DNA from: Vibrio sp. | GTDB lineage: Bacteria; Pseudomonadota; Gammaproteobacteria; Enterobacterales; Vibrionaceae | Direction of reading: 5' to 3' | NCBI GenBank assembly: GCA_007124475.1 | Contig: SLFB01000248.1 | Location: 1-20,455, forward strand | Length of the DNA stretch: 20,455 nt | Part shown: positions 15,541 through 20,455 of the stretch, piece after piece | Numbering within the stretch: position 1 is the first letter of the stretch | Layout: every line of letters starts with the position of its first letter | Made by a program: the position numbers and the translations under genes | The notes under the pieces: model-generated | Databases searched by the model: none | Seen by the model: the letters and a program-made list of their open reading frames with translations, nothing else | Told to the model about the DNA's origin: nothing

Positions 15541-15577
15541 TCACTTTGTTAATCATCAACTTAACGATACAAAGTGA
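15541..15577 (-). terminator. Possible 3' hairpin after frsA
   Basis: A 9-bp inverted repeat TCACTTTGT (15541-15549) / ACAAAGTGA (15569-15577), with a further TTAA pairing inside, 33 bp after the frsA stop. There is no T-run on the minus strand, so this may be only an RNA 3'-end structure rather than a terminator. Confidence 0.3.
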
Positions 15578-15609
15578 ATCTACTCTTGACTAATTTGAGT
15601 CAAAAGTCA

Positions 15610-16854
15610 TCAGCAAAGTTGTTCTTCCAGCCATTTTATCGCTAAATCGAGGGATTGCTCATATCCTCGTGTAAGGCTTTCACTTTTTATCTGTTTAGAT
15701 TGCCCACCTTTACTGAACGTCGCAATAAGATGATTATCACTGGCTGGTGAAATCGGGTCCCCTTCCATCGCCAAAGCCAAAATGGGTACTTTAGTACTTC
15801 GGGAAGCCAAAAAACCTTGCACTTTAAGCGACCAAGCCATGAGCTGCGATGACAAACTTGGAATATCAACCGCCTGCTTACCAATCCGTGATGACAGAAT
15901 ATCCATATACATCTTGGACATTAATTTCATTTTCTGTTGAGAAACGAAAATATCATGCACAGGGGCACCAATCGCCACACAAGCTTTAATTTTATCCGAT
16001 TCGATAAAAGACAATCTCACCATCGCATTGCCACCAAAGCGGAAACCGATTAAACCAACGCGGTGATGATCAACCCAAGGTAAAGGAGCAAGCTGATTCA
16101 ATACCGCTTGGTGTAAGCATGATGAATCAGGCGTCAAAGACCAATGACTGCTATGACCCACCGACGGCATATCGATCGTTAACATCGCGATATTACGCTT
16201 TGCTAAGTAATCACGAAACAAGCGCCACATATCGGTCTGTAAGCTATCTAAGCCCGCGCTCACAATCACTACCGGTTGAGGCTCATCGGTGTTGGACAAA
16301 TGCAGATGCCCTAAGACCTTTCGTCCTTGATAATCAAATTCTAATGGCTTAATGATGTATTGGGTTAACTGAGCCGCCTGATCATAAGCCGCGTTCGCTA
16401 ATACCCGAGCCTGCAAAGCCAGCGAGTCGTTTTTAAGATGTGGGTAACCGGCGATACTATAGCATAGTGATGCACTAAACATTTTTTCGGCCGCGGGCTC
16501 ACCGGTTAACGCTTCACTTTGTTTGTGGTAACGCGCGCCTAACTTAGTCCACTCATAAGTCCAATTACCACTGTGATAGCCAATCACGGTATCTAACCAT
16601 TTATCATGACTTCGTGAATGCTCGGAAGACGCCATATTCGCCAGTACTTCTTCTTGATCAATCGGGTTGATCCCCAACCAAGCCCATTGCAAGCGACGCA
16701 GGTTCCGATACCACGAAAATGGATCCTGCTCCATTTTTTGAGCAAAAAACTCGCTACTACTTGGCATATATTGGGTTAATGTAGAGGTCTCTTTCGCCTG
16801 CTTATGCTCTTGAAATAAAGTCTCTGACAAGTTGATACTATTGGATTCCGACAT
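15610..16854 (-). CDS. frsA: FrsA-family alpha/beta hydrolase-like protein
   Basis: Named for a fermentation/respiration switch role; it was reported to bind unphosphorylated EIIA-Glc, and the reported enzyme activities are disputed. The 414-aa length equals E. coli FrsA. Visible blocks: SWYRNLRRLQWAW (47-59), WLDTVIGYHSGNW (86-98), SAGLDSLQTDMWRLFRDYL (199-217), DMPSVGHS (228-235), and the elbow GLIGFRFGGNAMVR (267-280). In the elbow the usual Ser nucleophile is replaced by Arg272, a trait of this family. The start ATG at 16854 (MSESNS) is favoured by family length and a GGAA element; another ATG lies 12 bp upstream. No signal peptide. Gene neighbours crl and gpt are the same as in E. coli. 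Confidence 0.92.
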   Translation of the reverse strand: MSESNSINLSETLFQEHKQAKETSTLTQYMPSSSEFFAQKMEQDPFSWYRNLRRLQWAWLGINPIDQEEVLANMASSEHSRSHDKWLDTVIGYHSGNWTYEWTKLGARYHKQSEALTGEPAAEKMFSASLCYSIAGYPHLKNDSLALQARVLANAAYDQAAQLTQYIIKPLEFDYQGRKVLGHLHLSNTDEPQPVVIVSAGLDSLQTDMWRLFRDYLAKRNIAMLTIDMPSVGHSSHWSLTPDSSCLHQAVLNQLAPLPWVDHHRVGLIGFRFGGNAMVRLSFIESDKIKACVAIGAPVHDIFVSQQKMKLMSKMYMDILSSRIGKQAVDIPSLSSQLMAWSLKVQGFLASRSTKVPILALAMEGDPISPASDNHLIATFSKGGQSKQIKSESLTRGYEQSLDLAIKWLEEQLC

Positions 16855-16894
16855 ACGACATTCCATATTTAAACCGAATTATCGCTATAGTAAT

Positions 16895-16921
16895 AAAAAA
16901 AATGACCCTTTGCAGGGTCAT
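16895..16921 (-). terminator. Intrinsic terminator after gpt
   Basis: Arms ATGACCC (16902-16908) / GGGTCAT (16915-16921) with a 6-nt loop, followed on the minus strand by eight Ts (one shared with the stem). It separates the permease-gpt unit from frsA, so frsA probably uses its own promoter; a GATAAT -10 candidate lies at about 16877-16882 without a clear -35. Confidence 0.85.
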
Positions 16922-16965
16922 ATATCAATTAATCAGCATAAAACAGCAGTTCGTTAATCAGAACT

Positions 16966-17430
16966 TTATTTCTGTTTGCGATTAATCGGCTCAACATACG
17001 CTAATGTCATATCCCAAGGCTGTTCAATCCAGGTCTCTTGTTCAATATCAACCACGTATTCATCAACTAACTCACGACCTGCCGGTTTAGCACAAACCGT
17101 GACAAATTTCGCTTTTGGATACATTTGGCGAATTTTGCGCGCAGTATCGCCGCTATCAACCAAATCATCAACGATAAGGAAACCTTCACCATCGTGATCA
17201 GGAGCTTTAAGCACCGTCATATCACGTTGATGATCGTGATCGTAACTTGAGATGCATACCGTATCAACATAACGAATACCCAACTCACGCGCCAAAATTG
17301 CGGCGGGAACTAGCCCACCGCGACTAACGCCTAAAATACCTTTCCACTGCTCAGCTGGCATTTGACGTTCGGCTAATTCACGACAAAAGTTTTGCATGCT
17401 GTCCCACGTAATTACGAATTTTTTAGTCAT
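16966..17430 (-). CDS. gpt: Xanthine-guanine phosphoribosyltransferase
   Basis: Salvages xanthine, guanine and, less well, hypoxanthine by transfer to PRPP, giving XMP, GMP or IMP. The 154-aa protein (152 in E. coli) has WDSMQNFCRELA near the start, GVSRGGLVPA (34-43), the PRPP-binding motif FLIVDDLVDSGDTA (84-97) with the two Asp residues, and the purine-contact WIEQPWDM (134-141). The ATG at 17430 has a modest AGG ribosome-binding site 9-10 bp upstream. It lies 32 bp after the permease and ends before a strong terminator, so the two probably form a purine uptake/salvage operon. Confidence 0.97.
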   Translation of the reverse strand: MTKKFVITWDSMQNFCRELAERQMPAEQWKGILGVSRGGLVPAAILARELGIRYVDTVCISSYDHDHQRDMTVLKAPDHDGEGFLIVDDLVDSGDTARKIRQMYPKAKFVTVCAKPAGRELVDEYVVDIEQETWIEQPWDMTLAYVEPINRKQK

Positions 17431-17462
17431 TGTTATTAAACCTAATTATGTAAATTTCCTGC

Positions 17463-18755
17463 TTACGCCTCGATAATAAATTTAATGGCAAAAATAATCG
17501 CCATCACCCAGACACTGAGTGAAACATGACGACCTTTACCACTTAATAGTTTAATCATAGCGTAAGAGATAAACCCTAGCGCAATCCCTTCAGCAATTGA
17601 AAATGTTAACGGCATCAATAAGCAAGTTACGACCGTCGGAGCCGCTTCTGTCAGATCACGCCAATCAATACTGACCAAACCTGATAACATTAAAATTGCC
17701 ACATAGAATAAAGCTCCAGAGGTAGCATAGGCAGGAATCATTCCCGCTAATGGCGAAAAGAATAATGCAAGAAGAAATAAAATACCAACCACAACCGCCG
17801 TCAAACCAGTACGTCCACCGGCCGCAACCCCTGATACACTTTCAACATAAGAGGTAGTGTTAGATGTTCCTAATAATGCCCCGACAGACGTGGCAGTGGA
17901 GTCAGCCAGTAGCGCTCGGTTCAAACGGGGAATTTTACCGTCTTTATCAACAAACCCCGCTTTATTGGCCACACCAACTAGGGTTCCTGCGGTATCAAAT
18001 AAATCAACAAACAAGAAAGCGAATACCACAGAGATCATACCGATCTCAAAAACGGCTGAGAAATCTAGTTGCATAAAGGTTGGCGCAATACTTGGTGGAG
18101 TTGAAACGATCCCCCCCCAAGTAACATCACCAACAATCAAACCTAAAACCGTCACCACTAAAATAGCGATCATGACCGCGCCTTTTAAACCACGATGCAC
18201 TAAAGCGATGGTCAAAAAGAAGCTTAAGGCCGCTAAAATTGCTGGTAAAGAGGTAATCGCTCCCATGGTCACTAAAGTTGCTGGGCTACCCACCACAATA
18301 CCAGCATTTTTGAGAGCAATTAACGCCAAAAATAAACCGATACCCGCAGAGATTCCGATTCGCAGTGACATAGGAATCGAGTTGATAATCCACTCACGCA
18401 CTTTGAACAAGCTGAGTAAAATAAATAACACACCTGAACAAAAAACCGCCGCTAAAGCCACTTGCCAAGTGTGCCCCATACCAACCACAACAACATAAGT
18501 AAAAAAGGCATTAAGTCCCATACCTGGTGCTTGAGCGATGGGGTAATTGGCAACAAATCCCATAATAAAACAGCCAATTGCAGCAGCTAAGCAGGTAGCC
18601 ACAAACACCGCGCCACGATCCATACCGGCGTCTGCTAAAATCGCAGGATTGACGAAAATAATATACGCCATGGTCAGAAAGGTCGTTACTCCCGCAATAA
18701 CCTCAGTCCGCACAGTGGTGCCATATTCACTGAGCTTAAATAATTTTTCCAACAT
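17463..18755 (-). CDS. NCS2 (AzgA-type) purine permease, AdeP-like
   Basis: Proton-coupled uptake of purine bases across the inner membrane. The 430-aa protein has about 12 or more hydrophobic segments and the AzgA-family motifs: RTEVIAGVTTFLTMAYIIFVNP (start of TM1, about 16-37), QAPGMGLNAFF (74-84), LFVDLFDTAGTLVGVANKAG (about 251-270) and GTSNTTSYVESVSGVAAGGRTG (about 297-318). It is closer by eye to the adenine permeases (AdeP/PurP) than to GhxP, but I cannot fix whether adenine, guanine or hypoxanthine is the substrate. An AGGA ribosome-binding site lies 7 bp before the ATG. A PurR-like operator and a TATAAT promoter lie upstream. The coding strand has a G8 run (18111-18118). Confidence 0.93.
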   Translation of the reverse strand: MLEKLFKLSEYGTTVRTEVIAGVTTFLTMAYIIFVNPAILADAGMDRGAVFVATCLAAAIGCFIMGFVANYPIAQAPGMGLNAFFTYVVVVGMGHTWQVALAAVFCSGVLFILLSLFKVREWIINSIPMSLRIGISAGIGLFLALIALKNAGIVVGSPATLVTMGAITSLPAILAALSFFLTIALVHRGLKGAVMIAILVVTVLGLIVGDVTWGGIVSTPPSIAPTFMQLDFSAVFEIGMISVVFAFLFVDLFDTAGTLVGVANKAGFVDKDGKIPRLNRALLADSTATSVGALLGTSNTTSYVESVSGVAAGGRTGLTAVVVGILFLLALFFSPLAGMIPAYATSGALFYVAILMLSGLVSIDWRDLTEAAPTVVTCLLMPLTFSIAEGIALGFISYAMIKLLSGKGRHVSLSVWVMAIIFAIKFIIEA

Positions 18756-18777
18756 GTTAGGATCCTAAATAATCAAA

Positions 18778-18793
18778 AAGTAAACGATTGCGT
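18778..18793 (-). promoter_or_regulatory. PurR-like operator (PUR box)
   Basis: On the minus strand ACGCAATCGTTTACTT matches the 16-bp PUR box consensus ACGCAAACGTTTGCGT at 13 of 16 positions, with the central CG kept. It lies just downstream of the predicted start point (about 18802), where PurR bound with hypoxanthine or guanine would block transcription. The location before a purine permease and gpt makes the match more credible. Confidence 0.65.
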
Positions 18794-18808
18794 AATCGAT
18801 TGGCGCGA

Positions 18809-18814
18809 ATTATA
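18809..18814 (-). promoter_or_regulatory. -10 element of the permease-gpt promoter
   Basis: A perfect TATAAT on the minus strand followed by GC-rich TCGCGCC, giving a start near 18802 and a 46-nt leader. The -35 is poor (GAATTT at 16 bp is the best I see). Confidence 0.6.
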
Positions 18815-18882
18815 AAGTCATCAACTGACAAATTCCATAGTCAACTAAGAGTAATCGCTCAGAATAGATAATTTTCTTGAAT

Positions 18883-19010
18883 TATACCCAAAAAACTTGG
18901 AGTTGCAGGTAGGCGGCAAGTGAGTGAGTCCCCATGAGCATAGATAAACTCTATGATTGGGGCGAACGAACGTAGCCAGCACCCCTGCAGCTTCAAGTCG
19001 GAAGGGTATA
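18883..19010 (+). repeat. ERIC element, intact copy
   Basis: A complete 128-bp ERIC with perfect TATACCC/GGGTATA ends, in the same orientation as all other copies in the window. It lies between the permease promoter and the 3' end of the small RNA gene. It begins about 70 bp upstream of the permease -10 and so does not overlap that promoter. Confidence 0.95.
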
Positions 19011-19113
19011 GAGTAATCATTGAGAGGAAATATCTGTTATCGAATCCCCTAGCAACTTGATACTACAGCGGCATTGACAATGGTCGGTGGGCTCAATAAC
19101 TCATAACGCAGAT

Positions 19114-19143
19114 AAAAAAAACGCCATCTGATAACAGATGGCG
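19114..19143 (-). terminator. Intrinsic terminator of the VcdRP-like RNA
   Basis: Perfect 9-bp arms CGCCATCTG (19122-19130) / CAGATGGCG (19135-19143) with a 4-nt loop, followed on the minus strand by eight Ts. This is one of the strongest terminators in the window, and it has no conventional gene in front of it, which is what pointed to a small RNA. Confidence 0.92.
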
Positions 19144-19225
19144 GTGAATGAGTTTAATCGCTGAGGATTAATCATTTATTCCAATATAGGGGTGAACAAA
19201 TTGATTGCTCGTAGCTCAGTGTATT

Positions 19226-19315
19226 TTAGTAACCAAAGCTAGAAAAATAGGTAAAGTTGCTGGTAAAAACACCGTTGCTTTTCCAAAACATTACACTTGA
19301 TAAACCTTTATTCAT
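19226..19315 (-). CDS. vcdP: Small protein, VcdP-like (29 aa)
   Basis: A 29-codon ORF that starts MNKGLSSVMFWKS and ends FTYFSSFGY, followed by TAA. An AAAGGTGA ribosome-binding site lies about 6-7 bp before the ATG. Eight of 29 residues are aromatic, most near the C-terminus; there is no membrane segment and no signal peptide. The exact length, the location in a terminated small RNA and the nearby CRP-like site match VcdP of V. cholerae, which binds citrate synthase (GltA) and raises its activity. An alternative is a leader peptide for attenuation by aromatic amino acids, but no biosynthetic gene follows the terminator. The sequence was not aligned to VcdP. Confidence 0.65.
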   Translation of the reverse strand: MNKGLSSVMFWKSNGVFTSNFTYFSSFGY

Positions 19316-19426
19316 AACTATCACCTTTAAAATCAAACGCCGTTAAGTTGATTTCTCAGTTCCTTGGAGGCGATAAATCGGACTCATCCTTTGAGCATTT
19401 TTTCTTCCCTTGGGAAGTTGGTTATA

Positions 19427-19454
19427 AATATACCACCAAGAAATTTAATTACAA
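19427..19454 (-). promoter_or_regulatory. Promoter candidate for the VcdRP-like RNA
   Basis: On the minus strand TTGTAA (19454-19449), a 16-bp spacer and TATATT (19432-19427), with TGG giving an extended -10. A second possible pair, TTGTGA with TGTAAT at 18 bp, would start about 20 bp earlier and overlap the CRP-like site. Confidence 0.5.
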
Positions 19455-19460
19455 GTTTTT

Positions 19461-19476
19461 AGTGACTAAAATCACA
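19461..19476. promoter_or_regulatory. CRP-like binding site
   Basis: TGTGA-N6-TCACT on the minus strand (AGTGA-N6-TCACA on plus), 9 of 10 matches to the CRP core, with A/T-rich flanks. Its centre is about 48 bp upstream of the estimated start of the VcdRP-like RNA, or it overlaps the -35 of the alternative promoter. Repression by CRP is reported for V. cholerae vcdRP. It could also serve pepD, 310 bp away on the other side, but that is less likely. Confidence 0.6.
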
Positions 19477-19500
19477 AAAAAAGAAAAAACATCGAAATGA

Positions 19501-19515
19501 TGTAATTAAATTACA
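19501..19515. repeat. 15-bp AT-rich palindrome
   Basis: TGTAATTAAATTACA, a perfect palindrome with 7-bp arms and one central base. A near-copy, TTGTAATTAAATT on the minus strand, lies about 60 bp away at 19442-19454, overlapping the promoter's -35. The pair may be operator sites of an unknown regulator. It is not a TyrR box (18 bp spacing) or an ArgR box. The neighbouring stretch 19516-19679 holds nothing I can identify. Confidence 0.5.
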
Positions 19516-19679
19516 AAAATGTCAGCTATTCCTTCTTATCTACTGCCGAAAACCCGCTATTACGCTGCGAAATATCACCACTCATCACGTCATGATAAGT
19601 AGAACATGCAAATCCACTACTCCCCAAAATCTCATAGTGGTATGCTTGAACGGTTATCAATTCATTTCCGATCACCGCT

Positions 19680-19710
19680 TATACCCAAACAGCTTAGAGT
19701 TGCAGATAAG
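19680..19710 (+). repeat. ERIC remnant (left end)
   Basis: TATACCCAAACAGCTTAGAG followed by TTGCAGATAAG matches the left end of the ERIC copies; the centre is missing. A matching TCTGCAA occurs at 19724-19730 and a GTATA at 19747-19751, so the unit at 19680-19751 may be an internally deleted ERIC of about 72 bp. It lies within 105 bp of pepD. Confidence 0.6.
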
Positions 19711-19784
19711 AAAAGTATATTATTCTGCAATATGGCCAGCTCTGATGTATAGATGATCGGCACTTTCGTAAAAAGGAGTTACCC

Positions 19785-20455
19785 ATGTCTGAGTTCCATT
19801 CTGAAATCAGCACCTTATCCCCAAATCCAGTTTGGCAATTTTTTGATAAAATTTGTTCCATCCCTCACCCATCTAAACATGAAGAAGCCCTTGCTCAATA
19901 TATTGTCGATTGGGCAACTCAGCAGGGATTGGCCGTTAAACGGGATGCCATTGGTAATGTCTTTATAAAAAAACCAGCAACCCCAGGAATGGAAGACAGA
20001 AAAGGCGTTGTGTTACAAGCGCACATTGATATGGTGCCACAGAAAAATGAAGACACTCAACATGACTTTACTATCGATCCTATCCAACCATATATTGATG
20101 GTGAATGGGTAACCGCTAAAGGCACCACACTGGGTGCGGATAATGGTATTGGTATGGCCACTTGCCTTGCCGTACTGGCCGCCGATAACATCAAGCATGG
20201 TCCACTCGAAGTACTATTAACCATCGATGAAGAAGCGGGAATGACAGGCGCTTTCGGCCTAGAGGCTGGTTGGCTTGAAGGCGATATCTTGCTTAATACT
20301 GACTCTGAGCAAGAAGGGGAAGTTTACATGGGCTGCGCCGGGGGCGTTGATGGTAGCTTAAACTTTTCAATTACTCGCGAAGCTATTCCTAACGGCTTTA
20401 TTACCCGTCAACTCACCTTGAAAGGACTCAAGGGTGGACACTCAGGGTGTGATAT
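19785..20455 (+). CDS. pepD: Aminoacyl-histidine dipeptidase (peptidase D), N-terminal part
   Basis: Zn-dependent dipeptidase of family M20 that hydrolyses Xaa-His and other dipeptides such as carnosine; cytoplasmic. The first 223 codons are present and the rest is past the right edge. Metal and catalytic residues match those known for vibrio PepD: H80 and D82 (QAHIDM), D119 (GADNGIG), E149 and E150 (IDEEAG) and D173 (NTDSE); the last His ligand would be beyond the edge. Start ATG at 19785 has a strong AAGGAG ribosome-binding site. In E. coli pepD is also next to gpt. It lies divergent from the VcdRP-like RNA, and I could not identify a confident promoter. Confidence 0.96.
   Translation, partial: MSEFHSEISTLSPNPVWQFFDKICSIPHPSKHEEALAQYIVDWATQQGLAVKRDAIGNVFIKKPATPGMEDRKGVVLQAHIDMVPQKNEDTQHDFTIDPIQPYIDGEWVTAKGTTLGADNGIGMATCLAVLAADNIKHGPLEVLLTIDEEAGMTGAFGLEAGWLEGDILLNTDSEQEGEVYMGCAGGVDGSLNFSITREAIPNGFITRQLTLKGLKGGHSGCD

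Larger units (their letters stand above)
19114..19420 (-). ncRNA. vcdRP: VcdRP-like dual-function RNA (candidate)
   Basis: A stand-alone transcription unit on the minus strand: promoter at about 19427-19454, leader of roughly 105 nt, a 29-codon ORF, a roughly 80-nt non-coding tail, and a strong terminator. This is the layout of V. cholerae VcdRP, whose RNA part represses PTS sugar-uptake mRNAs by base pairing and whose 29-aa protein VcdP activates citrate synthase; that gene is repressed by CRP, and a CRP-like site lies here next to the promoter. The tail has a CCCC run (19192-19189) in a region with no strong pairing, and a 6-bp hairpin (19154-19159 / 19166-19171). CCCC could pair with GGGG-type ribosome-binding sites (inference). 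The 5' end is an estimate. The assignment rests on architecture and remembered properties, not an alignment. Confidence 0.65.

Noticed and set aside
17857..18498. A 213-aa open frame on the plus strand inside the permease
   Set aside because: It is antisense to a complete, well-conserved transporter, has no ribosome-binding site, and its composition (rich in T, A, P, K) is typical of a shadow frame.
5659..19010. CRISPR array
   Set aside because: The repeats are long, widely spaced single ERIC elements, not short direct repeats with regular spacers.
19226..19315. Aromatic leader peptide attenuating the permease
   Set aside because: The permease is about 360 bp past the terminator, with its own promoter, a PUR box and an ERIC between, and its function is not aromatic amino acid synthesis.

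Overview
This window is core chromosome of a gamma-proteobacterium, most likely a Vibrionaceae member (Vibrio or a close relative). The evidence is the gene order (tsf-rpsB / map-glnD / yaeH / pgpA-thiL / nusB-ribH / ribBX-ribE-ribD-nrdR / proA-proB / crl / frsA / gpt-permease / pepD), the close match of every protein to Vibrio-type family members, the Crl/FrsA/Gpt/PepD neighbourhood, and a 29-codon small gene that looks like the Vibrio dual-function RNA VcdRP. I see no phage, insertion sequence, CRISPR array, tRNA or rRNA. Species cannot be fixed from the sequence alone.

Layout. 1-1390 (minus strand): translation operon rpsB-tsf, with an extended -10 promoter, a long S2-type leader and a leaky terminator between the genes; tsf runs off the left edge. 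1453-5649 (plus): map, glnD (PII uridylyltransferase) and yaeH. 5659-5779: a degenerate ERIC element between convergent genes. 5783-12177 (minus): nrdR, then the riboflavin genes ribD, ribE and ribBX, then ribH and nusB, a strong terminator, and thiL-pgpA. A 199-bp interrupted ERIC lies between ribBX and ribH. 12177-14735 (minus): proBA operon for proline, with promoter and terminator. 14786-15539: crl between two ERIC copies. 15610-16854: frsA. 16895-18814 (minus): an AzgA-family purine permease followed by gpt, a purine uptake and salvage pair with a PurR-like operator and a strong terminator. 18883-19784: a gene-sparse stretch with an ERIC, the vcdRP-like RNA gene with its 29-aa ORF, a CRP-like site, a 15-bp palindrome and an ERIC remnant. 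19785-end (plus): pepD, cut by the right edge.

How the parts fit. Most genes are housekeeping: protein synthesis and N-terminal processing (tsf, rpsB, map), nitrogen signalling (glnD), cofactor synthesis (rib genes, thiL), phospholipids (pgpA), proline synthesis (proBA), purine salvage (permease, gpt) and dipeptide breakdown (pepD). Regulatory genes include nrdR, nusB, crl and the candidate vcdRP, which in V. cholerae links sugar uptake to citrate synthase activity. The most distinctive features are the vcdRP candidate and six ERIC-type repeats in 20 kb, one carrying an exact 70-bp insertion that folds into three hairpins.
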